Source: Gammaproteobacteria bacterium (GTDB lineage Bacteria; Pseudomonadota; Gammaproteobacteria; Pseudomonadales; Azotimanducaceae). Taken from it: a stretch of DNA of 64,000 bases. The stretch lies in assembly GCA_009840545.1 (NCBI GenBank), contig VXNM01000011.1, forward strand, positions 1-64,000, written 5' to 3'. Position numbers and translations under genes: made by a program. The notes beneath the pieces are model-generated. The model was not told the origin of the DNA and did no database searches. It was given only the letters and a program-made list of their open reading frames with translations. Below are positions 1-8,744 of the stretch, piece by piece. Position 1 is the stretch's first letter, and each line of letters starts with the position of its first letter.

Positions 1-68
1 CCTGCTGGGCTCGAACCAGCGACCCGCTGATTAACAGTCAGCTGCTCTACCAACTGAGCTAAGGTGGA
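1..68 (-). tRNA. tRNA-Asn (GTT), 3' end cut by window edge
   Basis: On the minus strand the 5' acceptor half TCCACCT (68-62) is followed by the D stem GCTC/GAGC. The anticodon stem GCTGA/TCAGC encloses the loop CTGTTAA, giving anticodon GTT (Asn). The T arm GCTGG-TTCGAGC-CCAGC follows. The window starts inside the 3' acceptor strand, so the last few bases and any encoded CCA are missing. It is transcribed away from the ferredoxin gene at 172. Confidence 0.95.
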
Positions 69-171
69 ATGCGCCATAATTGTAATCAATCGGACAGTTT
101 TCGAGAGATTGTGTGCGTAATCATCAACATCACTACGTCAAATGAATTTCTAATTGAGTCTGCCTACAAAC

Positions 172-513
172 ATGAACACCAGCAGTAAGCCCGGCCCACA
201 GATCACAGTCGTTTCTTTTGACGGTACCAAGCACGAAATCGAAGGCGAAGTTGGACTGTCCTTAATGAAAAACATCATTGACAACGGTATACCCGGCATC
301 GACGCCGACTGCGGTGGTGAGTGTTCATGTGCCACTTGCCACGTAATCCTGCCGGACGATTGGTATGACAGACTCGGTGAGCCGAGTAGCGATGAGGAAG
401 CGATGCTTGGGATGAACCCCGAAATCACTCCAACATCGCGTTTGTCGTGTCAAATTCCAGTCACTGAAGAACTGGATGGCCTGTACGTTGAGGTTCCTGA
501 GTTTCAGTTCTAG
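172..513 (+). CDS. [2Fe-2S] ferredoxin, adrenodoxin/putidaredoxin type
   Basis: A 113-residue electron-transfer protein. Cluster ligands are visible as Cys47, Cys53, Cys56 and Cys93 in the spacing C-x5-C-x2-C-x36-C, typical of adrenodoxin-class vertebrate-type ferredoxins that feed cytochromes P450, Rieske oxygenases or Fe-S assembly. An extra Cys51 lies inside the first spacer. A TTG at 154 would add six residues, but the ATG at 172 is preferred and gives the usual family length (about 105-115). No reductase or P450 is adjacent; the ThuA-like gene follows 48 bp downstream on the same strand. The family is clear; the redox partner is unknown. Confidence 0.9.
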   Translation: MNTSSKPGPQITVVSFDGTKHEIEGEVGLSLMKNIIDNGIPGIDADCGGECSCATCHVILPDDWYDRLGEPSSDEEAMLGMNPEITPTSRLSCQIPVTEELDGLYVEVPEFQF

Positions 514-561
514 GACAAGCATTCGAGTACCATCGTTCCACCTAGATTTGAGGTAAGCATT

Positions 562-1371
562 TTGAGCGGACGAGCACACTTAGTCGTAGGTGGATTCCCA
601 ATCGGATCCAATGCAGGGCACGATATGGACTTTGTACGGATTCAACTGTTGCAGATGCTCTACCGTCATAGATTCCACACTACGGTCGCGCAAGACTTTT
701 CGTCCCTGGACGAACGTCTTCAATCCGCAGATTTTCTAGTTTCCTATGTTGCGGGACCTTATCCAAACGACGACCAAACTCGACTCCTAGAGCAATGGCT
801 CAGTGATGGTGGCAAGTGGTTTGCACTACACGGCACGAGCGGCGGTCGCGCAAAACGCTTGAGTGACGCAAGCAATCGCCGGGAGATGGTTCGATTGCCG
901 CACCACGACTTGCTGGGAGCTTATTTCCTAAACCACCCACCGGTTCGTCGCTTTAAGGTACGAGTCGAGGTTGGCGAACACGCCCTGTTTCGCGGATTAC
1001 CTTCGGAATTTGAAGTGGAAGATGAACTCTACCTTGTTGAACCAATAGGCGTGGACAACCCATTGCTTTCCACTGAACTTGTCGAAGATCCATCTCCGCC
1101 TGGTTTTGGTTTTCACTACACCGAAGACACATCTATCCAATCTGACGGCAAGACACGTTTCCTAGGCACGGAGAGACTGGTTGGAAAAGGGGCGGTTTGC
1201 TATGTTGCGCTCGGTCATACACACTCTCCTTCAACGAACATGCAACCGTTTGTAGATTCCAGCGTAAACGAGGACGGAACGACTCCCACAACCTTTAGAG
1301 GGCCGTGGTCGAACGATCATTTCCTTAAGATCGTTGAGAATGCAATGGATTGGGGTCAGACAGCGGCGTAG
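562..1371 (+). CDS. ThuA-like domain protein
   Basis: A 269-residue protein with the ThuA (trehalose-utilisation) fold, a relative of class I glutamine amidotransferases. The N-terminal strand reads HLVVGG, an ALHGTSGG turn lies near residues 88-95, and a GHTHSP segment lies close to the C terminus; these are the usual ThuA landmarks. ThuA proteins act in sugar catabolism or are fused to haem/sugar-binding modules, but the exact reaction is unsettled for most of them. The start is TTG at 562, supported by GAGGT at 550-554. It lies downstream of the ferredoxin and converges on an acyl-CoA dehydrogenase gene ending at 1378. No signal peptide is seen, so it is probably cytoplasmic. Confidence 0.75.
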   Translation: MSGRAHLVVGGFPIGSNAGHDMDFVRIQLLQMLYRHRFHTTVAQDFSSLDERLQSADFLVSYVAGPYPNDDQTRLLEQWLSDGGKWFALHGTSGGRAKRLSDASNRREMVRLPHHDLLGAYFLNHPPVRRFKVRVEVGEHALFRGLPSEFEVEDELYLVEPIGVDNPLLSTELVEDPSPPGFGFHYTEDTSIQSDGKTRFLGTERLVGKGAVCYVALGHTHSPSTNMQPFVDSSVNEDGTTPTTFRGPWSNDHFLKIVENAMDWGQTAA

Positions 1372-1377
1372 CCTTGG

Positions 1378-2457
1378 TTACCAGCCTTGCGCTTGTGCGG
1401 CTTCCTCACGCACTTGGTCGGGTGTACCTAGGAGTTGCCGATTCAAGCCAATGCGTTTGAACCAATAGTGAAGCCCCAACAAGTCGGTGAAACCCATACC
1501 TCCGTGGACTTCAGTGGATTTGCGAGCGACAAACTGACCAACCTCCGCAAGATGCGCTTTTGCATGGCAGGCAACGAGGTGAGTCTCAGAGGGAATCGCC
1601 AAAACAGAGTGTGCGGCATACCAAACTAAGGAGCGACATGGTTCCAGTTCCGCTGCCATCTCCGCACACATGTGTTTGACAGCTTGAAATGAGCCGATTA
1701 CTCGATTGAATTGCTTTCTCTCTCCGGCGTACTCCACAGACTTGTCAAGCATGGTTTGTGCTGCCCCCAACGTATCAGCGGCGATCATAATTCGACCTAT
1801 GTCTAGGGCGTGCGAGAGCAGCGTTGGATCATCAACCGTTCCTGGCAATACTTCACACGGTGTGTTGTCAAGCTTCACTCTAGTCAGTGAACGAGTCCGA
1901 TCGATGGACTTCAGTTCTTCTCGTTCGACTGCAGGAGATTCGACTACAAAGACCTCACCACCTTCGGTAGAAATCAATATCAGTTCGCAATCGCTTCCAT
2001 CAATAACAAATGTTTGTTCACCTGACAATCGACCATCATTTGCTTGGGTAGGATTTGTCACTCGCCTTCCAATACTTTCGGTAAAAGCGATTCCGAATTG
2101 GATCTCACCCGTTGTGATCTTGGGCAGAAGAGATGCACGTTGTTCATCACTTCCAGCATGAGTAATGAGATAGGGAGCAATAACGCTCGTTCCGATGAAC
2201 GGAAATGGAGCAATAGATCCACCGAGAGCTTCAGCAATGAGTGCTGCTTCCAAATAGCCTAGTTCGGTTCCCCCAAATTCTTCGGGAATAACGACGCCCG
2301 GTACTCCCAACGCAACCAGACCTTCGGTTAGATTAGGATCGGTTGTTTGAAAGTCCTTTACACAATCCCGAACTCGATCTAATGTGCAATTGGCAGCGAG
2401 ATAGTCCGAGACGGTTGATTGAAGAAATTGCTGTTCTTCGCTTAATGCAAAGTCCAT
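1378..2457 (-). CDS. Acyl-CoA dehydrogenase family protein (small partner of tandem pair)
   Basis: A 359-residue acyl-CoA dehydrogenase. The N-terminal helical domain begins MDFALSEEQQ, a standard ACAD start, so the ATG at 2457 is chosen over an upstream in-frame start that would run into the preceding gene. A C-terminal EVHGGMGFTD segment is the ACAD FAD/substrate signature region. The central beta domain is weakly conserved. It begins 4 bp after the stop of another ACAD (2462-3670), so the two are surely co-transcribed. Adjacent, divergent ACAD pairs are known in steroid side-chain catabolism to form alpha2beta2 enzymes; a similar heteromer is my inference here. The substrate cannot be read from sequence. 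Confidence 0.85.
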   Translation of the reverse strand: MDFALSEEQQFLQSTVSDYLAANCTLDRVRDCVKDFQTTDPNLTEGLVALGVPGVVIPEEFGGTELGYLEAALIAEALGGSIAPFPFIGTSVIAPYLITHAGSDEQRASLLPKITTGEIQFGIAFTESIGRRVTNPTQANDGRLSGEQTFVIDGSDCELILISTEGGEVFVVESPAVEREELKSIDRTRSLTRVKLDNTPCEVLPGTVDDPTLLSHALDIGRIMIAADTLGAAQTMLDKSVEYAGERKQFNRVIGSFQAVKHMCAEMAAELEPCRSLVWYAAHSVLAIPSETHLVACHAKAHLAEVGQFVARKSTEVHGGMGFTDLLGLHYWFKRIGLNRQLLGTPDQVREEAAQAQGW

Positions 2458-2461
2458 ATGA

Positions 2462-3670
2462 TTAACTCGACACTTCGGCGTACTTGGGTTCTTTGGGTAG
2501 ACCCAGTGCACGCTCACCGATGATGTTCTTCTGGATTTGCGCCGTTCCACCGCCAATGATCAAACCAAGATCCATCATGTAGCGTTGTTGCCACATACCT
2601 CTGTCTCTCAAGAGAGGAGAGTTGTAGTACAACGTTCCCAGTTCTCCAAGCGCGTCGATTACAAGCCCGGCCAATTGGTGATTGAGCTCACAACCTTGAA
2701 GCTTCACAATCCATCGAGGTAGTCCCGGTTCCTCACCTTTGCTCCGACTGGTCAAGATGCGCATGCTGTTGTACTTCATAGCAAGTACTTGACCTTGAAG
2801 CCGTAACAGTCTGTCGCGATAGACGGGATTGTCCATAATTCTTTGGCCGTCTACGGTTTCGCGTTCCAAGATCGCGACAACTTCTCTCAGTCTACTCTCT
2901 GCTTGATTGGGATCGCCTAGTCCTTCACGTTCGTACTTTAGTGTGTTGTTTGCAACGAACCATCCTTCACCGCGTTTGCCAATGATCTGTGTCGTCGGTA
3001 CTCTTACATCGGTGAAGAAAACCTCATTGAATGTTGCTTCTCCCGTCATCGTCACGAGTGGACGAACATCGATCCCCGGGGTCTTCATCGAAAACACAAG
3101 GTAGCTAATGCCTTGATGTTTGGGAGCTTCGGGTTCAGTTCGAACAAGGCAAAAAATCATGTCGGCTCGTTGAGCTCCTGAAGTCCAAATCTTTTGTCCG
3201 TTAATTACAAAGTCGTCGCCATCTACATGTGCTCGAGTTGATAGTGAAGCCAAATCGGATCCGCTTTGTGGTTCCGAATAACCCTGACACCAAGTCATTT
3301 CTCCCCTCAGTGTCGGGGGTACGAGCCACCGTTTTTGTTCTTCTGTTCCTAGATCCAGCACCGTTGGTACTAATCGGTTGTCGCCAGAATGTCCCGGACG
3401 AACACGATAGCGAGCGAACTCTTCTGCGATGATGTGAGCCTTTAGAGGATCGGGTTCCTGTCCAGCACCACCGTATTCCTTTGGAATCGTTCTTGCGGCA
3501 TAGCCGTTTTCGATGAGTAATGCCTGCCAGTCCCGAGCGATCTTCTCACGTTCTTCGCCTGTGAATGCAGTACCAACCATCCCTGGAGAACGGTGTTTGT
3601 TCTCGTCTAAGAACTTCCTTAAGTCCTGCCGATATTGCTCATATTCGGCACTGTATTCCAGATCCATCAA
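2462..3670 (-). CDS. Acyl-CoA dehydrogenase family protein (large partner of tandem pair)
   Basis: A 402-residue acyl-CoA dehydrogenase with all three domains. The FAD-contacting stretch CQGYSEPQSGSDLAS and the INGQKIWTSGA strand are classic, and a GGGTAQIQKNIIGERALGLP segment closes the C-terminal helical domain. It catalyses FAD-dependent alpha,beta-desaturation of an acyl-CoA, with electrons passed to ETF. It is the first gene of a two-gene unit with the smaller ACAD at 1378-2457 (4 bp gap) and is preceded by a PhyH gene on the same strand. FadE-like proteins of this type are common in sterol and branched-chain degradation; the chain specificity is unknown. Confidence 0.9.
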   Translation of the reverse strand: MMDLEYSAEYEQYRQDLRKFLDENKHRSPGMVGTAFTGEEREKIARDWQALLIENGYAARTIPKEYGGAGQEPDPLKAHIIAEEFARYRVRPGHSGDNRLVPTVLDLGTEEQKRWLVPPTLRGEMTWCQGYSEPQSGSDLASLSTRAHVDGDDFVINGQKIWTSGAQRADMIFCLVRTEPEAPKHQGISYLVFSMKTPGIDVRPLVTMTGEATFNEVFFTDVRVPTTQIIGKRGEGWFVANNTLKYEREGLGDPNQAESRLREVVAILERETVDGQRIMDNPVYRDRLLRLQGQVLAMKYNSMRILTSRSKGEEPGLPRWIVKLQGCELNHQLAGLVIDALGELGTLYYNSPLLRDRGMWQQRYMMDLGLIIGGGTAQIQKNIIGERALGLPKEPKYAEVSS

Positions 3671-3754
3671 GACCTCCCTAGTGCAAGATTGTTGGTATTA
3701 ATTGGCTCTTTCATTGGTTGTGCATTGCTGAATTTGGTCTGAGTATCGTGAATG

Positions 3755-4843
3755 TTACGACGATGTAGCAAGGATTTCATTGACTGAGTCTCGTATTCCT
3801 CTCCATTCGTGCCAACAATCGCATAGTCCTTCTATATAGCTTGCTCGTGCATTATCAGGACGATCGGGAGAAGTCAAACGATAGTAAGCCATGATTCTCG
3901 GCTCGTTTCCTTCGCATCGGCTCGCGCTGTGAGGTACAGCGTGCAACACCAGAATTGCATCACCAAGAGAAAGCTTAATCAACGTCGGTTTTGGCCACAT
4001 ACGACCATCGCTTGTATATTCTGCCTCGTCCTCAAATTGCTCTCGAACTTGCTCCGGGTAGTGTCTCAATCCACTTCCATTGGGTGCTTCTCGGTGCAAT
4101 CTCTGCCAACCTGGGCCGTCGGGACCCAATGGTCCTCCCTGACTGCGTTGATACCGAAAGAATCGAGAGATTGGGTGATGTGCGCCTTTTAACAAACCGA
4201 GATTTCCAGTTCCTTCCTTGGATTGATCGGAAAGGGGAATACCAAGCAACGCGGTAAAGTTGGTCATATTCGCCCCAGTGCCCGGATACGTACGTTGAAC
4301 CCCGTTACGTCCTTTTTCCTGGTTCCATTGTTCCCACTCTTCCTTCGACATAGATCTGGTGAGATCCTGATGCGGAGATTGAGAGCCATTCCACAGTCCG
4401 TCCAAATGTCCGTGCCAGCCATAGAAAGGTATGTCTTTGTCACGATAGCCGGACTCTGTTACATACTCGCTCGGTTCTGTTGGAAATCGAGCCGCAACTT
4501 GAGCGAATTGAAAGCCGTAAACCGGTTCGCCCATGGCTTGCTCAACCACCTTTCTAACATCCGCATCCTCGCTAACAAGACTGCGGTAGTCCGGGTGGCG
4601 ACCGAGTCTCAACCAAGAGCTTGCCAGAGTCGCGTGCTCTTTCAGCTTGGCCTTCCTTGTTCCATTGTCTGAGTCTTGGACTAAAGAACTGAGCAATCGC
4701 TGAGACTCCGTTAGAGAGGTCTCGATAGACTTGTAGAACGTCCTTCGTGCTGATTCGACAGTGGAACGAGGAACTATGTCTCGAAGCACGACATAGCCGT
4801 CTTTGACAAAGGACTGCAATTCCTCGGGTGAGAGGCTACGCAT
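3755..4843 (-). CDS. Phytanoyl-CoA dioxygenase (PhyH) family protein
   Basis: A 362-residue Fe(II)/2-oxoglutarate oxygenase. The iron facial triad is visible as His146-x-Asp148 in WHGHLDG, with the distal His in LHAVPHSAS and the 2-oxoglutarate-binding Arg just after it (EPRIMAYYR). It is clearly paralogous to the PhyH at 22453-23565: both share YxDKDxPxYG, a GAHHxxxxFFxxQR block, LGPDGPGW/MGPEGPGW and an APNGxG segment, with a long insert absent from human PHYH. Such proteins hydroxylate acyl-CoAs or small secondary metabolites; the substrate is unknown. It lies upstream of the ACAD pair on the same strand, with an 84 bp gap. Confidence 0.85.
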   Translation of the reverse strand: MRSLSPEELQSFVKDGYVVLRDIVPRSTVESARRTFYKSIETSLTESQRLLSSLVQDSDNGTRKAKLKEHATLASSWLRLGRHPDYRSLVSEDADVRKVVEQAMGEPVYGFQFAQVAARFPTEPSEYVTESGYRDKDIPFYGWHGHLDGLWNGSQSPHQDLTRSMSKEEWEQWNQEKGRNGVQRTYPGTGANMTNFTALLGIPLSDQSKEGTGNLGLLKGAHHPISRFFRYQRSQGGPLGPDGPGWQRLHREAPNGSGLRHYPEQVREQFEDEAEYTSDGRMWPKPTLIKLSLGDAILVLHAVPHSASRCEGNEPRIMAYYRLTSPDRPDNARASYIEGLCDCWHEWRGIRDSVNEILATSS

Positions 4844-4901
4844 TGTTCCTCGAATTACAGCGTTTTAGCAAGAGTTTCGTCCGTTGCGCGAACGAAAGGA
4901 T

Positions 4902-5336
4902 CTAGTCTTGTGGTCGCAGCCCCAGCACATCGGCAGGAGTGATGCGGAATGCACCGGCAACGTTGTTGAAGAATGCAACTTCGCGGTTTGTGACTCGTTG
5001 GTCGGACTTAATGACTCGTACAAGGGCGTTCATAATCTGCAGACGTTGATCGTAAGACAGGGCTCGACTTGCTGAAGCAAGGTATCGGTCCAGCGGAGCT
5101 TCTTCGTAGAGTCGGGAATTCGCGGCAACTCTAACGTCGCGAGATGTTATCTCCTCGCCCGTGGTCTCTCTGACAAGATCCTGGACCGTTTGAACTTCCA
5201 CCTTGTGAATGTTCGAGTCTTCACTTGTCGCCCGCGACAATATCATGAGCGTCGCTTCGTTGAACACATCATCTTGCGACTGTTGGGCTCCAGACTGAAA
5301 CAAGCTAAGAATCGAAGTCAGGCTAGATTGGATCAT
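4902..5336 (-). CDS. TerB-like (tellurite resistance TerB family) protein
   Basis: A 144-residue all-alpha protein resembling TerB/DjlA-N-like domains: paired acidic helices, the segment LSYDQRLQIMNALVRVIKSDQRVTNRE (first part near residue 105) and a final FRITPADV helix. Family members bind metal or act near membranes in stress responses; function here is unassigned. I chose ATG at 5336 because the peptide upstream of it is unrelated and Cys/Pro-rich; a start at 5402 would add 22 residues. It is separated from the PhyH gene by about 58 bp on the same strand and is divergent from the CmcJ-like gene, with a long inverted repeat between them. Confidence 0.6.
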   Translation of the reverse strand: MIQSSLTSILSLFQSGAQQSQDDVFNEATLMILSRATSEDSNIHKVEVQTVQDLVRETTGEEITSRDVRVAANSRLYEEAPLDRYLASASRALSYDQRLQIMNALVRVIKSDQRVTNREVAFFNNVAGAFRITPADVLGLRPQD

Positions 5337-5401
5337 GGATTGGAAACGCCGGCAGGTGGGTGCTACAGGTGCAAAGTATAGTTTAAGGATTTCCCAATAC
5401 A

Positions 5402-5446
5402 CCGAGAATGTAGCAAATCGGAGCGATTCGTCGCTACATTCGTCGG
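5402..5446. repeat. Long imperfect inverted repeat between divergent genes
   Basis: CCGAGAATGTAGC (5402-5414) pairs with GCTACATTC-G-TCGG (5433-5446) with a single bulged G. Inside it AATCG (5416-5420) pairs with CGATT (5424-5428) around GAG. The result is a 13 bp outer stem plus a 5 bp inner stem. There is no T-run on either side, so a simple terminator is unlikely. Its place between the divergent TerB-like and CmcJ-like genes suits an operator or RNA structure. Confidence 0.5.
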
Positions 5447-5531
5447 ATTAGAGGAAGGGGCGTTCAATCAACAAGCCTGCTCCCCACATGTCGATATGTC
5501 ATAATTTCTGTGTGCCGGTTAGGAACGCGTC

Positions 5532-6788
5532 ATGAAACAGTATGAGTCTGCTGATACTTTGGAAGCGCATAGCTACGTACCTCCGTTCGAGCTAACAAAA
5601 GGACAACCCTCGCCTATAGCGGCGAATGGGGGGATCTCGTATATGTCCTACGAACGCAATGGGGACGCTGGTACGACAGCCGCCACAGAAGACGCACTTG
5701 CACTGGTTGCTACAGGAAGAGGGCAGGCGGTCATTGACATGATTGAGAGTGCGCCGCCAGGACCCATCACGACGAAGTGGGGAAATGGCTTTCGTGGCTA
5801 CGACGAGTGTCTCGAGTACATTCAAGCTCAGGGTATCAGAGCTCCCGAGGGAGGACTCGTAGTACCTCTACGGTATACGATCCACGAAGAACCGTCATAC
5901 TCGATAGTCTCTTCAAATGCACTATGGAGGGATACTTCCCGAGAAACTGAAGCATCGGCATTGCGCAAGAATGAACGAGACAATGGACGAAGGTCTCTGT
6001 ATTTTCCTCAGATTTTGAGAGATGGAAGGAGAATGAAGGAGTACTACCCTGGGCTACCTCCAACAAGTCCCGAGTGCATGGATAAGTTGGGCGTCTCGCT
6101 CGGTCACTGTGAATCGAAGTGTGTTGATTTCTACAACCATGAAGAGGTAGAGCGAGTGTTCTATCTTGAAATGGAACAGCTCCTGCTTGACTTCTTTCCT
6201 GACGCGACCGACGCGCTTGTTTACAACCACGATGTTTTCGACAAGGAATATAAGGGAGATCGAAGGGAAGACCAAGCAAACAAGAATCCAGGGGTCAATG
6301 GAAGCTATGCATATATCGTGCACAACGATCTGAATGACAACAGTGGAAGGGTTCGCTGTCGAGAATTACTCACGAAAAACTTGAGGAACTTTGGACGTGT
6401 GCAGAACTACACGGAGCAGCAGGCTGACGAGAAAATGTCACGTCGGTTCATGTCGATCAATCTAGCGAAGCCCATGGAAACCGTTCGACAGAACCCATTT
6501 GTTCTGTGCGCATGGCCATCCTTTGCCGATCAGCCGTACATCACCAACTATCGCGTCTACGACGATAGAGTTGGAGAAACTACGCGCTTTACATATCGCC
6601 CGAATCACGAGTGGTATTGGTTTCCTCAGCAGACTTCGACTGAGGTATCAATGCTTAAGTGCTACGACTCGGTGACTGACGGGTCCGTGTCGCGTTGGTC
6701 TTTTCATACTGCGTGTGTGGATCCCACCGCACCTGAAGATGCACCCTGCCGGAAGAACGTGGTAGTTCGCTCGTTTGTATTTTTCTAG
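5532..6788 (+). CDS. CmcJ/AsaB-like Fe(II)/2-oxoglutarate oxygenase family protein
   Basis: A 418-residue member of the CmcJ/NvfI/AsaB family, known from cephamycin 7-alpha-methoxylation partners and fungal metabolite pathways. Landmarks: VHND (His264, Asp266), the SINLAKPM stretch near 308, the family block EVSMLKCYDS (371-380), FHTACVDP (His392) and a final VVVRSFVFF strand, matching family positions in order. It is longer than typical members (about 280-300) because of about 110 extra N-terminal residues. ATG at 5532 follows AGGAA at 5521. It is monocistronic, flanked by an inverted repeat upstream and a convergent hydrolase downstream. No biosynthetic cluster surrounds it, so the substrate is unknown. 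Confidence 0.75.
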   Translation: MKQYESADTLEAHSYVPPFELTKGQPSPIAANGGISYMSYERNGDAGTTAATEDALALVATGRGQAVIDMIESAPPGPITTKWGNGFRGYDECLEYIQAQGIRAPEGGLVVPLRYTIHEEPSYSIVSSNALWRDTSRETEASALRKNERDNGRRSLYFPQILRDGRRMKEYYPGLPPTSPECMDKLGVSLGHCESKCVDFYNHEEVERVFYLEMEQLLLDFFPDATDALVYNHDVFDKEYKGDRREDQANKNPGVNGSYAYIVHNDLNDNSGRVRCRELLTKNLRNFGRVQNYTEQQADEKMSRRFMSINLAKPMETVRQNPFVLCAWPSFADQPYITNYRVYDDRVGETTRFTYRPNHEWYWFPQQTSTEVSMLKCYDSVTDGSVSRWSFHTACVDPTAPEDAPCRKNVVVRSFVFF

Positions 6789-6817
6789 TTGAAAAACGTA
6801 CGGTAGCCAACCGATCT

Positions 6818-7579
6818 TTAGTTGTCGCCTCTAAGGTGATCCAATACAAAGCTGAGACAGAAGTTGATTTCTTCTGCTGGAACCGATGGATGTAATCCGG
6901 GATTTGCGTGAAGCCGTTTGTCTTCGCTTCCTAATGCGTCAAACAATTCTAGATAGCCATCTCGCGGAAAAAGCTCATCTTCCAACTGCATAAGGAAGAG
7001 TACGGGTGCGGTGATTGTTGATGCATCCTGACTGAGTCTCTCGGCCAAAACTGAAACTGCCCCAGTTGTGCCAAGTAATCCAAGAGTTGCCACGGTTACG
7101 TGTTGGTTGTCTTCCATACGTTGTGCCAGGTATGGAATTCCGAAAATCGAACCCATGGAGAGACCGAAATAGCCAAACTTATCGGCGTTAAATCCCATTC
7201 GAGACTCTGTAACTTCTACTGCTACGCTCCAATCCACAATCATGTCTTCGATCATGTTGGACCGTCGCATTTCTTGTGAAAGAGCTGGGCGACCACCTTC
7301 ACCCTTCTGTCGGAGACCGTGAACTGGTCCGTCCATGGATAGTGAAACAATTCCTTCCTTGGCTAATTTTCGGGCGAGGTAAGGGATGGGTAATTGATAT
7401 CTAGTTCCCGATGCTCCGTGTCCAAACGTCATCAACGTGTTGGGACGAATTGACTCATTTGGCGTCCAAAGGCTTCCTGTGACCAAGCGGTCACCTTCTC
7501 GATGAACGCGAAATTCGAGAGTCTTGTAGCCCTGTGGATCTGAGGCATCTGTCCAAGTTGCGTTCAATGTAGTACTCAC
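6818..7579 (-). CDS. Alpha/beta hydrolase
   Basis: A 253-residue serine hydrolase fold. An oxyanion strand TFGHGASG lies near residue 51-58, the nucleophile elbow reads GLSMGS near residue 140, the acid is probably in LEDELFP and the catalytic His in GLHPSVP near the C terminus. This is the dienelactone-hydrolase/prolyl-oligopeptidase-like arrangement of a cytosolic esterase. The start codon lies 3 bp from the stop of the LLM oxidoreductase (7582-8655), so the two form one transcript and probably act on the same compound. The substrate is not deducible. Confidence 0.8.
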   Translation of the reverse strand: MSTTLNATWTDASDPQGYKTLEFRVHREGDRLVTGSLWTPNESIRPNTLMTFGHGASGTRYQLPIPYLARKLAKEGIVSLSMDGPVHGLRQKGEGGRPALSQEMRRSNMIEDMIVDWSVAVEVTESRMGFNADKFGYFGLSMGSIFGIPYLAQRMEDNQHVTVATLGLLGTTGAVSVLAERLSQDASTITAPVLFLMQLEDELFPRDGYLELFDALGSEDKRLHANPGLHPSVPAEEINFCLSFVLDHLRGDN

Positions 7580-7581
7580 AA

Positions 7582-8655
7582 TTAGTAAACGTTGCCCACA
7601 ACGTCTTTGGCAAGTCGTTCAATCGATTGGTATCGAGTATCAAAGTTGGGTAGCACCATTACTTGATCCAATCCTGCTTCGTGTAGCTGACCAAGCTGAT
7701 CGATGATTTGATCATTGGTTCCGATCAAACTGGATGCACGCAATACATCCGGCGTCAAGAATCTTTCCTCTTCTGGTAGGACCCAACAATTGTGGCCCGC
7801 ATGAATTCGTTGGTGTCTTCTCTTCTCTGGGTAAGACTCGATCATTTCTCGATAGTCTTCCCACACGTAGGCAAGGGCTCCTCCCGGTTTCCGGCCAAAG
7901 TTTCTTACTTGCTCATATCCAAAATGTATGGCCGCCATTGCCATCGCTCCACACTCTGACTTAACCCGCGGACTATCGATGGGTTCACCGGGATCTAGTA
8001 CGACTATCGCAGTAAGCGCAGTTGTTAGAAACGAACTGCGATCAATTGAATTCTGATTGGAACCCTCATGCTTTTCCAACATCCTCCAGATATTGGCCAT
8101 GATGTTTGCATTTGCGGGCATCGCCAGTACCGCACCATCTCCGTGTTTGCCCGCAATACCCAAGGATTTTGGTCCGAAACCAGATACGTACAAAGGAATG
8201 GGATCATCGAAGTTGACGAACCCGTCGTTCGGCATAACATGCCGAATTGGAATCTCTTCGTTCTTGAACCAAACTAGAGACTCTTCACCTCGAAGCAATG
8301 GACGGAGTTCCTCCAAGTAACGGTCGAAGTCTGCGATTCTTTGAGGCGGCAATCCCATCACACGCATTGCTGTATTGCCGGAACCGACTCCCAAGAATGT
8401 TCGACCGGGTGCAAGAGCATTAATTGTTGCAATGCTGCTTGCCGTCACAGCCGGTGGTCGGGTTCCTGTGACTGCGACACCAGTACCTAGGTTAATTCGT
8501 TGGGTTCGGGTAGCTGCTAAAGCCAATGTCGCATAGCAATCGGACCATAACATTTGGCTGTCAGCAAGCCAAGCAGAGTGAAATCCCAACTCTTCAGCTC
8601 GGACTATATAGTCAATGTCGCTGATGTGGGATGCAACACAAACTCCAAATTTCAT
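7582..8655 (-). CDS. LLM class flavin-dependent oxidoreductase
   Basis: A 357-residue luciferase-like monooxygenase-fold protein. It starts MKFGVCVASH, carries the strand RINLGTGVAVTG and the segment FLGVGSGNTAMRVMG typical of the F420-dependent methylene-H4MPT-reductase-like branch, and has an LRPLLRGEE helix. Enzymes of this branch use F420 or FMN to reduce or oxygenate small molecules. Which cofactor is used cannot be settled by eye, and no F420 biosynthesis genes are visible here. It is co-transcribed with the alpha/beta hydrolase immediately downstream and lies 89 bp downstream of the TIGR03084-like gene on the same strand. Confidence 0.85.
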   Translation of the reverse strand: MKFGVCVASHISDIDYIVRAEELGFHSAWLADSQMLWSDCYATLALAATRTQRINLGTGVAVTGTRPPAVTASSIATINALAPGRTFLGVGSGNTAMRVMGLPPQRIADFDRYLEELRPLLRGEESLVWFKNEEIPIRHVMPNDGFVNFDDPIPLYVSGFGPKSLGIAGKHGDGAVLAMPANANIMANIWRMLEKHEGSNQNSIDRSSFLTTALTAIVVLDPGEPIDSPRVKSECGAMAMAAIHFGYEQVRNFGRKPGGALAYVWEDYREMIESYPEKRRHQRIHAGHNCWVLPEEERFLTPDVLRASSLIGTNDQIIDQLGQLHEAGLDQVMVLPNFDTRYQSIERLAKDVVGNVY

Positions 8656-8744
8656 GAGATCTTTCCTGAATTACTGCATTGCTTGGGTAACTACAGTCGT
8701 AGTCTTGCTTTGGACTCTCAACACCGTGAGAAGAGCATCTTTAC

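Noticed and set aside
4223-4672. A 149-residue plus-strand ORF opposite the PhyH gene at 3755-4843
   Set aside because: Low-complexity translation on the antisense strand of a clear PhyH gene; no family match and no independent start signal.
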